From contig BSWB01000005.1 of the NCBI GenBank assembly GCA_033239125.1, positions 19,397,447 through 19,461,446 on the forward strand: a stretch of 64,000 nucleotides of DNA, in the 5' to 3' direction. The notes beneath the pieces are model-generated. The model was not told the origin of the DNA and did not search any database. It saw only the letters and a list, made by a program, of their open reading frames with translations. Shown here piece by piece: positions 34,633 through 47,093 of this stretch. The position numbers and the translations under genes were made by a program. Within the stretch, counting starts at the first letter, position 1. Each line of letters opens with the position of its first letter. This DNA is from Fagopyrum homotropicum. Lineage: Eukaryota; Streptophyta; Magnoliopsida; Caryophyllales; Polygonaceae.

Positions 34633-35190
34633 ACGGTGTCGTTCCAATGCTGTATTGTAATTACATAAACCAAAAAATACACAACAAAAAATGAGTTTGG
34701 GTAAACATTTGGATAGTTTTAGAATTTTTATTTGTTATGACAAGTTGGCAGGGATCCTTTATGTAATGGTTACCGTTGGACTTGATTTTGCTACTGTTGC
34801 TTGTTAAACCACACTTTATAATGTGTCTACTTTTGTACATTAAATCTTATTGCTTTTACTTTTTCTCATCAGAATATATTCGATATTGGTTTAGAAAGTT
34901 TACATATCCAAATATATGTAAGGGTATAGTGTTATAATTAGTCTATATTACGTATTTTCTTATGTATATTATTATGCGTATATTTTCTATAGTCATAGTT
35001 AATATTCCCGTCATGATATTCATAGTATATATATAATCTCGTTTTCTAGTTAATATATTCTATTTGTCTGCATGATATCACTCAAAATTACGATCAATAC
35101 TCCGACTCATATTATCTTCATAACATTCTATCGATCTCTATTACTTACACCCTTCTGATCATTCGAGTATTTCCCTTTGCTCGGTGATCC
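34633..35190. other. 3' flank of DUF761 gene 2
   Basis: AT-rich. No frame or repeat is seen up to the copia gag fragment. Confidence 0.6.
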
Positions 35191-35790
35191 TCAAAGGCAA
35201 GAACTACACGGAATGAAAACGAAGCATGTTTCACGCGTTTCGTGTTTAACGAAAAATTGGGTTCATTGATGGAACTCTGAAGAAACCAAATGAAAAAAGA
35301 TGATGAGTCGATGAGTACGTTCAATGGGAAACAATAAACTCTATGCTCATCGGTTGGATTTCCCAGACCTTAGATTCATCCATACGGGCTACTGTTGCTG
35401 GTTTGGATTGCACTCGGGATCTATGGTTAGACAATGAGAAGCTATACTCGACTGGAAATGGTCCCCAGATCCTCAAACTACGAGCATATATCGCTCAGGG
35501 CAAACAATAAGGCCAAAATGTGATTGCGTACTACAGAAGGCTTCGTCCTCTCTAGGACGAATTACATCCTCTATTCCATCAACAAACGAGATCTACAATC
35601 CATGCTCTAAGATACTTACCAACGAGAGAGATGATGAACGAGTTCATCAATTTCTCATCGGCTTGAACGATAGTTATTACACATCGTATATGATATTGAA
35701 AGCAAAACTTCCCAACATCAACAAAGTTTACACTTTAGCCATTCAGGAGGAGTGCACCAATCTCGTTGTAACAACCGAGAAACTTCATTC
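35191..35790 (+). pseudogene. Ty1/copia gag fragment
   Basis: One frame from 35191 reads LKGKNYTE, RKIGFIDGTLKKPN, INSMLIGWI and IAYYRRLRPL, the classic order of a plant copia Gag of the type with the GFIDGT motif. After a frame change near 35640 it continues VHQFLIGLNDSYYTSYMI...NKVYTLAIQEE. Several stops lie at positions where Trp is expected, consistent with G-to-A changes. No other part of that element is seen; it stops where the Tekay LTR-like sequence begins. Confidence 0.75.
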
Positions 35791-35869
35791 CAGAGATCCG
35801 GTCCGTGAAGGAGCTGAAGCATGCCTAAAGGGCCAAGAAGGAACCGCTGCTGATTACCGACGCGGGGCA

Positions 35870-37777
35870 CCAGGTTCTCCCCGCGGTCGTGCCACCGCGG
35901 TCGCGTCTGTTATTCCCCACGGCCGCGCAAAACTCCCATATCTCGCCATATCTTTCTTAACCGTTTTTGATTCTTTCCTTTCTTGTTAAACGCGATATTT
36001 TCCCTTCCTTTAAGCACGTACAACTTGCCTCCTCCTCTAGAAGTGAACCCTAGTAACCGTTTTCTCACATTCACCTAAACCTCCTCTCCCTCTTTTCCTC
36101 TCTTTGTCTTCTCTCATTCACACCAGCCTCCTTTCTCTTCATCATCGGATGAGTAGCATCCATCAAGATCTTCTATCGGTTGAAGGCAACATCCATCGGG
36201 TGTCGTGGCTATCTCTCCTTCGTCACGCAGGACATCGAGCAATGATTTCTCCTCCTCCTCCTCCTCCTCCTTCAGGTGTGCAACAACCAACAAGTTCCTT
36301 GCAATCTCACAACAGTTACTGGACGGCAAAACATCATCCCTACTTTTCATATTCCGCAATCACGCTTGTTCATTTCCGCGGTCGTGATTGCCCATCTCCG
36401 CGGTCACACATACTTTATCCGCGGTCTCACCTCTATCTTTCATGTGGTCGCGTACTCCCTATAGAGGTTGCGAAGTTACGAGCATCCAACTTTAGAGTTA
36501 GATCTAGATACAAAAGACTCCTCCCTTTTGGTTTCATTTTGATAAGTTATAGTCAGTATAATATAGTTCATCTTGACAAATTTTGGGATCGGTCTAACGG
36601 TTAGATTCGGACTTATAGATGTCATGTAGTAGGGTATAAACCCAATTTTGAAAAGGATGGATTTTGGCTAAGTATAGAGTTTAGTGTTCTTGGAAACAAT
36701 TTTCGTATGAATCTCGAGGATTAGTATTCTTGTGGAGATTACATCATGTTATTGGGTATTAGTAGAGGTTGATGAACCTTCATAAAGCCTTTTGAGTTTT
36801 CCGGATTCTAGGGGTAATATTTGTCTTTTTATAGAAAAGGGTCAGTTTAGTACTGTTTCTCATATAGTAGTTGTTAACCTAGACGTTGGAAACTTCTAGA
36901 TGATGAATAAGTTATATTGATCCAAGTTTCCTTTTATGATCAGACAGATAACATAATACTCATACAAGATCAAGTGATATCGTTAACTGGACTTGACTTG
37001 ATAGATGTAAGTCATTTGGGCTTACTTAGCTAACTTCTTGTATATTGGTGTGGACTATGATAGTGGTGTGTGCATTGTATATTTCCTACTCATAACTTGA
37101 GTAGGATGACATTGTTGTTATTTGAGACCCAAATGTATGTATAATGACCTGTGACATCACTGTCCAGCTCTGACATGACAATGGGAGGTTCTATGCGACT
37201 AGTTCATACAAGTATACGGTGAGATGCATATGATCCATTCTTTTTGGTACACGGGGACGAAGGCGATGGTCGGGGGACCCTCGTGCCACACAATAATTTG
37301 AATTAGAAATGAATCACTTAATATAAGATAATAATTGGACTTCCGCGCAAGCATGTTGTGTGTTTAATTTCAGTATTGATGTGTGTGTGATATTGTATTT
37401 CTTTTGATATTTAGTCTATTAGCTAATGGTTTTATCCTATGTTGTAGATTTATTGCAAGACAAGGTAGCTACAGAGTGATCCGGAAGGGAGTGGTTAGTC
37501 GGGTTCTCCGTACGTTATAGGGCAGGATTTGGGTTTTTTTTATTATTTCAGTCTTCTTCTTTTGCATTGGGGGTATTTGGATTATCGTACTAAGGTATTA
37601 CTTGGTTGACAAATTTTCATTGAGATCATAACATTGTTGCATTTTTATTTCTATTCAGTTTTCCTTTATTTGTGCCTTGTTGTGAGATCAAGTAAAATTG
37701 TTGTCATGTTAGAGTTGGGACCCATTGTGAGGTCCTAACCCGTCACGCCCTGTGTTCCGAAAATTTGGGATGTTACA
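35870..37777 (+). repeat. Tekay 5' LTR (left edge uncertain)
   Basis: Shares with the Nat LTRs the TGACATCACTG(C/T)CCAGCTCTG block at 37148-37170, the GTACACGGGG...CCCTCGTG block at 37247-37286, the intron-like boundaries (37007-37447) and the GATCCGGAAG segment. CCGCGGTC words lie at 35881, 35895, 36376, 36398 and 36419. A pyrimidine-rich leader-like zone at 36060-36150 and a short frame at 36104-36604 are not taken as protein. Confidence 0.7.
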
Positions 37778-37780
37778 ACA

Positions 37781-37793
37781 TGGTATTAGAGAT
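37781..37793 (+). other. primer-binding site, initiator-tRNA-Met type (two changes)
   Basis: TGGTATTAGAGAT, 3 nt after the LTR end. The standard form is TGGTATCAGAGCT. Confidence 0.8.
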
Positions 37794-38041
37794 TTAGGTT
37801 GACAACAATGACACTTGCAATCTTCTAAAGGGCCGAATAAATAAATAAACAAAACCCGAAAGAGGTATGAGATTTTCAAATGAATTTCGTTTTCAAATCA
37901 TATGCATAGTCGGGTTGTGATAGAAAGTAAGTGGGACCCCCATAACCTCCATGGATCTTGGCAACTTAGTTTGATATGATTAGATTTGAATTCTCATATT
38001 AGTTTGTTATACCTTATTCTTAGTTATTATATCTCGTGTAG

Positions 38042-39250
38042 ATGACACGTACTAGGGCGACACCCACTATGGGTCGAGGCCGAGGTCGGCCACCTCTTCC
38101 TCCTACTAGTCGGGGCAGGGGTGATAGGACTTCCTACAGTCAGAGGACGTGGTCGTGGAGGTAGACCTTCAAAAGTGAGAGGTTGGGGTCGAATCCCAAT
38201 ACACGAGCCACTAGTAGATGGATTGACGAAGGATAGAAACGGGGAGATTGATGAGAGTATGGCTCATGAAGTCGGGAATGAGACTACCGCTACACCAGGA
38301 CCACATGGATCACAATCAACTGATTCAGGTCGCGTCTCGATGGGAGTGACCGAGTTTAAAGAGCACGTACAATAGGTGGATGATGCAGCTAGGAGGGGAG
38401 GACGTGTTCCAGATCCTCGGGCACCTACGAGGTTTGTTGAGGTGTCGTAGAGAGTGACTCTAGTGCAAGCTGCACCAGAGAGAGTAGTTGAAGTCATCAA
38501 GGCTCGGGATGAGCCAAGAGCACTAATGCCACATGCATTGTTGAAGACTTTCAACCACATGGGAGTACCTTCCTTTGAGGAGCCTTATTAGAGAGAATTT
38601 CTACCCAACAACGCCGAGGAGAGAGATACTACAAGACTTTCTAGAGGCGTAATTTGAGGATGTTTCGATCTCTGAGCTGATCAAGAAGTTCTGAGAGGAG
38701 TTAGCACTACTCGGAGAAGCTACACCTCTTGTGGATCAGCATGTTTATTTGTTCTTGAGGAGACTAGGAGAGAGTACCCGCTCCTACCTTGCGGGACTTT
38801 GTTGTGATTTACAGTTAGACTACTAGGATAGGGCCTTGGCATATGAGAGGGACATGTCAGGTCCTAGAAGAGCTACTCAGTCTAGTAGGCCGGAGAAGCG
38901 GCAGAGGTAGGACATGCAAGTATTGGTACAAGAGCTTCTGGCTTTGAACGAGATCAAAAGCACGGACGACCGACTTAACCTCATACAACACACACGTTAG
39001 ATAGAGGACGACAATGTCACAACTATGGAGGTTATGGATATGTGTGGGCAGAGTGTAAGAAGCCGCGGATAACATGTTTCACATGCAACAAGTCAAGACA
39101 TAGGTCTACATTTCTCCGTCAAGACAAAGCTCCATCATAGTAGGGGCCGTCCCCCTCAGGCGTTCAGGGAGGTGGACAAAGACCACAACAATATCAGGCT
39201 AAGAGCCAACAACAACAATATCGGGCCCCATGTCATCCTTCTCCATATAT
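38042..39250 (+). pseudogene. Tekay gag remnant
   Basis: The start is MTRTRATPTMGRGRGRPP, a typical Arg/Gly-rich Tekay Gag N-terminus. The frame then changes near 38120 and continues through EFKEHVQ and KTFNHMGVPSFEEPY. Zinc-knuckle remnants lie at about 39012-39110 (CHNYGGYGY...AEC and CFTCNKSRHRS), where the second Cys of the first knuckle has become Tyr. Many stops are TAG at positions where Gln or Trp is expected. Confidence 0.7.
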
Positions 39251-39339
39251 TTCTATGCATGGACAAGGTCGCGGTCGAGAACGTGGTGGTAGTGCAACTG
39301 ACACCCGAGGAGATCACACACGATTGTTTGAGTTGAGGA

Positions 39340-41270
39340 GTGTTGACCAGCCATCCGCACCTGCGACTACAAGTACTATTTGGATTAAGGATTTACTTGT
39401 TAAAGGTCTATTTGATGTGGGTGCTACGCTTTCCTTTATTTCCGATGCATGCGTAGATAGGTTGTCCTTAGCTATAGTTGAAGGAGTTCCTTTCATAGTA
39501 GGATTACCATACGGTGGTAAGGTTAAAGTTTCCCGAGAGATTCACGATTGTCCCATTCGTTTGGGAAATCAAGACTAGTTGGTAGACTTCTTAGTCATGC
39601 ACTTAGTCCATGAGAACGTTATTTTGGGGATGGATTTGATGGTTAGACATGGAGCGGTACTGGATATTGGTAGGAGGATGGCTTCTCTCACCACCGAGGA
39701 GGACCATGCAAAGATCTTCCGGGGATGGGACCTCGGGAAGTCTAGAGCGGTCATTAGTGTAGTGAGAGCAGCTAGACTGATTGGACAGGGTTGTGACGTC
39801 TTCTAGTGTTGTGCCATGAAAGAACATAAGAGCCCAACATTAGAGGAGATTCCAGTGGTGTGCGAGTTCACCGATATGTTTAGTCATCTACCAAGCTTAC
39901 CTCCGTAGAGGAGTGTTGACTTCAACATTGAGTTAGAGCCTAGTATGAGACCGATCTCGAAAATCTCCCTATCACATGACACCTATTGAGCTGCTAGAGT
40001 TGAAGAAGCAGTTGGAGGTATTGGCTAAGAGGGGATTCAAATGCCCTAACATTTCTTCATGGGGCGCACCGATACCGTTTGTGAGGAAGAAGGATGGGCC
40101 GATGAGGTTGTGTATCGACTACAAAGAGCTGAACAAGGTAACTATCAAGAATAAGTACCTTTTGCCTCGTATAGGTAACCTGCTTGACCAGCTGTATGGA
40201 GCCACAATCTTCTCCATGATAGCCTTGAGGTCGGGATATCACTAGTTGAGGGTAAGGAAGTACAATATACATAAGACGGCATTTCGGACTCGGTATGACC
40301 ATTACTAGTTTGTAGTGATGCCATTTGGGCTAACGAACGCGCCCGTCATGTTCATGGAGTTGATGAACGGAATCTTCATCGAATTCTTAGATCAGTTTGT
40401 GGCGGTGTTTATTGACGACATCTGGTTGTACTCTAGGAGTCGAGAGGATCGCACAAAACACTTAAGGAAAGTGTTACGAGTTCTGTATGATAAGGAGGTT
40501 TATGTCAAGCTATCCAAGTGCGAGTTTTAGATGTTTGAGGTGAATTTTCTTGGTCATGTGGTTACAACTGAAGGGATCAAGGTTGATCCGGCAAAGATCG
40601 AGTCGGTATCTTCATGGAAACCTCCGAGGAATGTTGAGGAGGTACGCAACATCTTAGGGTTAGCAGGTCATTACCGCCGGTTTGTGGAAGAGTTTTCATT
40701 GATAGCCCGACCACTTAATTGCATATTAAGGAAACCACTTGATTCGTTTGGTTCGAGCCGTGTCAGTAGAGTTTTGAGGATTTGAAGAGGAGAATGACTT
40801 CTACTCCAATATTAGCACAACTAGATGGTATTGAGGACTTTGTGGTATATAGTGATGCATCCAAGTTGAGCTTGGGATGTACCGTGATGCAAAGAGGTGA
40901 GGTCATTGCATACACGTCTCTACAATTGAAGACGTATGAGGAGAACTACACGACTCATGACCTAGCGTTAGCTGCAGTAGTTCATGCTTTTTAGATCTAG
41001 CGTCACTATCTTTATGCGGAGACGTATAAGATTTTTAAAGACCATAAGAGCCTGAAGTACATATTCGCCCACCGGGAATTGAAAAACTGTCAGAGGAGAT
41101 ATTTGGAATTGATCAAGGACTTTGATCTTGAGATCATATATCACCCGGGGAAGGCAAATGTAGTCGCTGATACTCTTACTCGAAAGACGTCGCAAGAGAA
41201 GGTGATATCACGTATAACTGTGCAGCCTCAGCTACAAAGAGATCGAGCCTGGCTGGAGGTTGAAATCTAG
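39340..41270 (+). pseudogene. Tekay pol remnant: protease, RT, RNase H
   Basis: Protease at about 39385-39800: LFDVGATLSFIS (usual DTGA changed to DVGA) and the later VILGMD segment. RT at about 39976-40790: GAPIPFVRKKDG, RLCIDYKELN, FGLTNAP, the intact catalytic FIDDI box near 40410, and FLGHVVTTEGI. RNase H at about 40800-41270: VYSDASKLSLG (first catalytic Asp present), then THDLALAAVVHAF where the usual Glu is Ala. IIYHPGKANVVADTLTRK follows, where the usual LSRK is LTRK. Stops are mostly TAG (39580, 40245, 40528 and others). There is no integrase; the sequence changes abruptly to AT-rich DNA after 41275. Confidence 0.85.
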
Positions 41271-41275
41271 TTTCC

Positions 41276-41964
41276 GGGCAACACGAAAAAAATCTTTGTA
41301 ATAAAATTATTTTCCTAAATATATATTATATCGTGTATATGGACTTGGATTGAATCAAGGCCTATGAATTTGGTTTGTTATATGAACCGTTATTTTGTAT
41401 TCTATAGTACTTTCATACATTTACATTTATAATAAAGTTTTAATTAATAACTAATATGTAATAAAATAATTTAATATAAATAATACTCATTAAAGTTGTA
41501 CATATAAAGTTTATTTTTTTCATTTATTGTTTATATTTTACCCGGGTAAATAAAAAAAAATGGTCCATAATAAAGTGTATCTTTATGTAAATTAATATAT
41601 GATATAACATTAATTACATAAAAATTCTGAGTATATTTTAATTTTATTAAAATATTATTAACAAAAATACATTGTCCGATGCAAAATATTAGTAATTAAA
41701 GCTATAAAAGTATCTTTTTTATTATCAAATTAATGAACAAAATGTTAAATGATTTAATTATTATTTTCCAAGTAAATATTTGGTAAAAAGAAAGGACATA
41801 TGAAAAAAATTTAAGTTAGCCCGTATGTAACGCCTTGTTATAAGATATTAGGAATGGATATAATCATATAAGTGACATATAAATATCGATATCAAGTATA
41901 TTAACTGATGATGAGTGTGTACGTTCAACATTCAAGATTATAAACAGGAAAAACAAAACAAAAA
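41276..41964. other. AT-rich DNA between the Tekay fragment and tRNA-Lys
   Basis: No coding or repeat structure is seen. The last 60 bp hold likely tRNA upstream signals: an ATTATAAAC TATA-like box near 41937 and CAAAACAAAA just before the gene, as is usual for plant tRNA genes. Confidence 0.6.
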
Positions 41965-42037
41965 GCCCGTCTAGCTCAGTTGGTAGAGCGCAAGGCTCTT
42001 AACCTTGTGGTCGTGAGTTCGAGCCCCACGGTGGGCG
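41965..42037 (+). tRNA. tRNA-Lys (CUU anticodon)
   Basis: This 73-nt gene folds into a full cloverleaf. The acceptor stem GCCCGTC pairs with GGTGGGC (two G-U pairs) and the discriminator base is G. The D arm is GCTC...GAGC. The anticodon stem CAAGG/CCTTG encloses loop CTCTTAA with anticodon CTT, and the T arm GTGAG/CCCAC encloses loop TTCGAGC. A box (TAGCTCAGTTGG) and B box (GAGTTCGAGCC) match internal Pol III promoters. No intron. It looks functional and reads AAG codons. Confidence 0.97.
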
Positions 42038-42043
42038 TTTTTT
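42038..42043 (+). terminator. Pol III terminator of tRNA-Lys
   Basis: A run of six T directly after the discriminator base. Confidence 0.9.
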
Positions 42044-43630
42044 AAAACTCAATGTTTTGTAGGCTTTGTAGCATATTATATTAACTAACTTTAGTAAACC
42101 AAAATTGCATGCTTTTGAAAAGCACGTAGATCTATACTCCATTATTTTGTAAACTATAATATATTGCAATTTCAGACATGTTTCCTCTCCACCACTCAAT
42201 CACTAAATCTACCAATTAGCTTCCCTTGTTTCTACCTATTTAATATCAAAATGATAACAAAAAAAGACGGCGTTTTTTTATAATTTTATTTCATGAAAAA
42301 ATCAGAAATATTTTTTTTTTACAAAATTTTAACTAACGTTTTAATCTGATTTTAGTAATTATCGTCTCGTTTATTCTTGTACACATTGTTTCCGAATCCT
42401 TTTTCTTTTATATGTTTTCTTCATCATCGGTTTATTAAGTTACGATTTAATGATTAAAATGTCAATATTGGAAAAAGAATATGTGAATAATAAATACTCC
42501 ATTCTTAGTAAAGGCTTGTTCTTAGTCAAATTTAGAGGGGAAAAAAGCCCATGAACATGTATTGTATTTTATTTATTTCATTTTTGTCATGAACCAATAT
42601 AAAATTAATGATTTTTTTCATACCATAGTGGACGAAAAGCATGCAATTTAACAAATATACTGAAGGCTCACTTTCAAGATGCAACATAATATTAATTCCA
42701 TATCATATATAGTGCTAAAAAAAGTTGTTGATTTTATTGAAGTCTCATTTTCAAGAGGCAATTTATATTTTTAATTTTTTAATTTAATAAAAAGCAGTTT
42801 GTATGCTTTTAATTTGTAAATACTAATCACAGCTTTAGTATGAAGTGCTCCACTATAAGTAGAGTTTCATTATCATAGATGAATTTTCTCTTGTGTAATA
42901 TGTAGATCACCATCAACTTATTTCAATGTGTAGACCAAGTTATTCTGATACGTGATCTATTTATTTTTCTTTTTTATTTTATTTATTTTATATATAAGAT
43001 CTAGTGTGTTATAAGAATATTTATTTATTGATGTTGGCTAATAATATATTATGTCACAGACTAATATCAATATCCTTACATAAATATTGACGTTCTTGTT
43101 CTTATGCAAGTATTTCCATCGCTCACCTTTATCTATATTATTAGAGATCTTCACAACATTACTACATCAATATATTTAGTGTTTGTTACCTATGTACATG
43201 AACTAGCCAAAAAAAACAAAGTTCTGGCTAAACAACTATATTTAAGAAACAAATGGTCAAACCAAATAAAAATTGACAAAAAGTAATATGATGACAAGTT
43301 ATGAGGATGCACAATACTCTAAACTAAGACGATGTTTGTACTCTTTTTTAATGTATAATCAATTTATACCGGGTGTGCTGACTAGATCTTTATTAAACCC
43401 GGGCTTCAAAATGGATACTTGACCTAATTTCCTTCTACTGCTCGACTTACTTTGAGGTGGAGTTTTAAAGATGATATCATATTCGGTCAACAGTCTATCC
43501 TCACGGTGATATTTTAATTCCATTTGATTTTTTTTTTCTAGGCTTTATGGGCATGATGTCTTCCATTGCTTGGGTATGCTCTCCTCCAACTAATCGGGAA
43601 TGCATGGTCCTAATAATAACCCTAGTTTAC
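42044..43630. other. AT-rich intergenic DNA
   Basis: No gene, element or array could be identified. A few short frames (for example 43104-43286) lack coding character. Confidence 0.6.
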
Positions 43631-43813
43631 CTTGAAAGATTGTTGTCGATCTTGAATGAAAGTTTATATGGCAAACTTCTTTCGTGTACTTCCTTACTCA
43701 CCTGCTGGAGGTAATAAGTTCCTACATTAAAAGTAGGGACATTCTGAGCCTAGATCTAAGATTGGTTGGCTACTCATCCTATTTCCGATTGATTTTAGGA
43801 TTGAACTCCATTG
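43631..43813 (+). repeat. direct repeat R1 (183 bp)
   Basis: Nearly identical to 47098-47276, with a 4-bp length difference near 43657 and scattered substitutions. Both run from CTTGAAAGATTGTTGTC to GAACTCCATTG. The nature of the unit is not recognised; together the copies bracket the LTR fragment and element E. Confidence 0.9.
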
Positions 43814-44758
43814 TCGGAGTGTAGTGTCACCGCAACCTGCGCCTTCGCCAACGCCCAGAAGAAGCTTGTCACCGCCCCTACGGCCTGCCTCTGGCCGCTC
43901 CTGCCGTGACTCAGCCTGAAGAAGCAAAGCCGGCACCCCAGCGCCCCTACCTGCGCCCTTGCCAGCGGACCTGTGAAGCCAAAGAGCCTGTGTCACCGCC
44001 CCTGCAGTGACATTGGGCCGCCCCTGCAGGTCATCATCAAAAACGACACGAAGATGAAGAGTCAGACGTTCAAGAGCATTAAAGAACCCGCCCCTGTAGG
44101 ATTGTCAGGTCACCCTAGCAGCAAAGAAGAAGTTGGAACGTTTTGGCCTAAACCACCCCTGCGGCCCTGAAGCCCGTCCCGCGGTTTAGCATCAGAGGAC
44201 TTAAGTCCGGCTATTTGCACCACCTTTATGACATTTAAGGTGGTTGTTTAGACAATCCATTTACTCCCTTTGAATGCATTTGGTAGTATAAATAGAGCCT
44301 TTGGCTGATTGCTAGAATCATCCACATTTTCCCCCCAAAAAGCACTATATTTCTAAGTGCCATTGTAAAGAGTTTCTAAGTTTCCTTTGCTACATTGGGT
44401 TGATTAAAGCTGCATTGCTATTTGGTTGTAAGCCTTTTATAATTAGAAGTTTAATTCAATCCATTTGTATTATGTTTCCTTGAGCTTTAACTTATGTTCA
44501 CTTAGATCGATCACCTCAAGTGTACTAATGCATGCAAAGTACTAGGGTTAAACGATTCCGGGTTCGGGTCCTTAATCTAGTAATGAACCCCTAGGTAAAA
44601 GCTGGTTGTAATTATCTAAGGGAAAGGAACATAACTATAAAGAAAGATTAAGGGTTTGTTTATTCTTCTTTATAAATCTTTATCTTTACTAGAATGCTAA
44701 CTTGTGCTTTGATCTTGTAGGTTTACGGATCAATAATCTAGTTAAGTTGTTTTAATGC
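43814..44758 (+). repeat. LTR-like promoter fragment with a GC-rich word cluster
   Basis: A GC-rich stretch (43830-44180) repeats CCGCCCCTGC(A/G)G-type words, including the palindrome CCTGCAGG near 44019. It is followed by TATAAATA at 44287-44294 and a pyrimidine-rich transcript-start-like region. This looks like the U3/R of an LTR. Its ends are not definable because element E interrupts it at 44759. Confidence 0.5.
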
Positions 44759-46462
44759 TGTTAGCATGAAATATGACGATAATCTAGGCACTTATTTTGG
44801 TTGTTTTCCCCTTTTTATTGTGTACATGGATGAAGTTTTGAAGCAGTTGTTAGCTTGTTCATCTATTTTGTCGATATGGAAGTCTACACTAGCTTTGTGT
44901 AGATTATAGGTGAATAAGAGCTGGAATCGGAACATTTGAGAGAGGAAAGGGAGTAATCGATCATGTTCGAGGATTAGGAGATACATCAAGGAAGCTAAGG
45001 AAGGAGCTAGGATGAAGAATGACACGAAACAAAGGCAACAACATGCATTATACACTTCCATGCCCTGAATTACGGCCGTGGAGAAGAAGAATTGAAGTCC
45101 ACGCTCTAAACCACGGCCGTGGACTTGGCATCATGAACGTGGAAGAGAGTTTGAGGCACTCCAGTAACTTACACGGTCTAAATTACGGTCGTGGAAATCA
45201 TGAGACACCGTAATCCATTTCCACACTCTAAATCATGGTCGTGAAAGGTTGTGAGACCGTGATTTAGGCAATCTTTTGACGTGTCATTATTTGCCACACC
45301 ATTTACGTATTGGGTCTTGATGGTATCTTTTTCTCGCCTTATAAAAAGACTGGAAAAGAGAATTTCGGTAGTCCTCCGCTTACCCTTGTTTTGGAGCACT
45401 TTGCTTTGGGTGGATTGACTGCCGAAAGTTGCGGAAGCGCCGCCGCATTGGAGATTTGGAGATTACTTGTGGCGGAAGTTTAGCCCTTTTCTTAGGTTTT
45501 GATATTGAAGACGGATTGACATCCCGTTCTTCGTGCTTGCCTGAGATCATTGTGAGGTTTTGTGTTATATATTCTGAATCCATTAACATTGCTTCTTGTG
45601 TTTCGGATTTGAGAATTGGTTTTGAAGTTTTATTGAGTATTCGAGGGTTTTCATCTTTCATTCTCCTTAAACTGAATATTGATATCATAATGATGGTGAT
45701 TGGCTAAAACCCTTTAGCAATTCTAAGGTGAAGGGTTGATAGTTGTGACTTAGATGATGATAGATCGATCGTAAATAGATTGGACCTTGAGAGTGCGAGA
45801 AACTTCATCGACACCCTAAATCACGGCCTGTTCTTAGGTTTCCACGGCCGTGGTTCTCAAGATCTACCCGTGATTTACCCTAGTTTACGAACTTTGCTTT
45901 TACTTTAATCTAAAGTTAAAGATTAGCTTAAACCTAGCCTTGGCTTGCCTTTCCTAGGTAGTAGTGAGACTCAACATCCTCTATTTCGGTTTCGAGTGTC
46001 ACAACCTTAGCCATTTGAGTTTATCTTGATCCTTGGGTTACAAGTTTGGGTATTTGAGATCAATTCTTGTTCTTAGATCCTTTCTATACTGCAACCTTAA
46101 CAACCTTTATAGAGAGAGTCCTTGGATGAGACATATAAGGTTTTGGAACTTCATCGTACATTGTCTTGCTTTAGTATACCTTTGCAATTCTTGACTCTCT
46201 CCTTAAATCTTTAGTATATATTGAATTGATTGCCACAATTTGATACGTGGATCTTTAGGGTTGTTGTTTTCCCAATATTTGCAAAGCTGTATACCTTTAC
46301 TTGCTTGACAACTTGAAATTGGATTTTGTTTCACCAAATCCCTGAGTTCGATACTCTAGAATACTTGCTAATCTACGCCGATCAGTACACTGCGGGTTCG
46401 CTTGCTTTTATTCTAGTTTTATAAATATAAAGCTTATTTGCACGCACACTTAGTGGCGAACA
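44759..46462 (+). repeat. element E 5' LTR (1704 bp)
   Basis: Starts TGTTAGCATG (compare TGATAGCATG in AB) and ends GCGAACA. The TATA box TATAAAAAG is at 45340-45348. Words of the CCACGGCCGTGG type lie upstream of it (perfect at 45111-45122; degenerate at 45072, 45186 and 45235) and in U5 (perfect at 45842-45853). Short frames (45429-45707 plus, 45380-45688 minus) are not taken as genes. Confidence 0.85.
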
Positions 46463-46468
46463 AGTTTT

Positions 46469-46486
46469 TGGCGCCGTTGCCGGGGA
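46469..46486 (+). other. primer-binding site, tRNA-Asp type
   Basis: TGGCGCCGTTGCCGGGGA, 6 nt after the LTR end. It is identical to element C and characteristic of Athila/Tat-group elements. Confidence 0.95.
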
Positions 46487-46589
46487 TTTGGTCAAGACGA
46501 AACTTCGGTTTTCGGTTGTCGAGCTTGGGAGCTTTGCTCTTGTTATTTGATATCTGTTTTGAGTGCTATTTGCAGGTTCTATTAGGTAT

Positions 46590-47093
46590 ATGCGCAGGTC
46601 TAGATCCAACAAGGACCTCATAACTCTTGACCCGGAACTTGAGAAGACTTTGAGGAAGAAACTTAAGGAAAGAAAGATGGCTGAAAATAAAGAGAGGGAT
46701 CTCCAAGCGGAGTTGGAGGAGTCTCAAGCTCAATTTAGGTGGAGTGAAAAGACTCGTAGGGAAGAAGCGGAGCGTCATCAATTCCAAATTGATGAGCTCA
46801 AGACCATGATGCTGAAAATGAAGTTGGAGATGACTAACTCCAAGAAGGATAAGAAAGACAAACCGACTAAATCGGTTAGAGCTGAATCATCCGACGATGA
46901 GGGTGATGATGATATGCCACCGCTAGAGGACATTGATTCAACGATCAATCCAGTCCGGAATGATCCAAGACCAACAGCCAATCCTCGTATTCCAGCTGGG
47001 GGTGCGAGAGCCGCTCGTGTAGACGAAGAGCCGCGAACGCTTGGCCAAAGGATGGATCCGATCCAACAACCACGCCGCCTAGCCCTACTTTAA
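46590..47093 (+). pseudogene. element E gag N-terminus, truncated
   Basis: The frame begins MRRSRSNKDLITLDPELEKT at 46590. It continues through a charged coiled-coil-like region (about residues 12-85, rich in E, K and R) and an acidic patch (SSDDEGDDD), and reaches TLGQRMDPIQQPRR, the motif that precedes the Gag core in element C (residues 106-119 there). Immediately after this the homology ends and a stop at 47091-47093 follows. The capsid core and everything downstream are absent. The 46590 ATG is chosen because the same position and first residues occur in element C. Confidence 0.8.

Larger units (their letters stand above)
35870..41275 (+). mobile_element. 3'-truncated Tekay/Del-type chromovirus
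   Basis: An LTR-like region ending TGTTACA at 37777 is followed by a primer-binding site and by gag, protease, RT and RNase H remnants in chromovirus order. Homology stops at about 41275, before integrase, so integrase, chromodomain and 3' LTR are missing. The 5' edge of the LTR could not be fixed: no TGTAA start is visible and the sequence merges with the copia gag fragment near 35800-35870. It is a candidate for the lineage that once supplied proteins to the Nat family, but this copy is dead. Confidence 0.8.

Noticed and set aside
35800..35990. A single gene joining the copia gag end with the following Arg/Gly-rich codons
   Set aside because: The codons after about 35800 change character and fall in the CCGCGGTC word region of the Tekay LTR; the frame runs on by chance.
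36104..36604. 166-codon plus-strand frame
   Set aside because: It lies in the U3/leader-like part of the Tekay LTR, is low-complexity Ser/His/Pro sequence, and has overlapping frames of similar length on both strands.
43727..43996. 89-codon minus-strand frame in the GC-rich word cluster
   Set aside because: Its Gly/Ala/Arg-rich translation comes from the CCGCCCCTGC words and it crosses the R1 boundary; no family resemblance.
45380..45707. Overlapping 92- and 102-codon frames on opposite strands
   Set aside because: Both lie in R/U5 of the element E LTR next to its TATA box and have no counterpart in the LTRs of AB, C or D.
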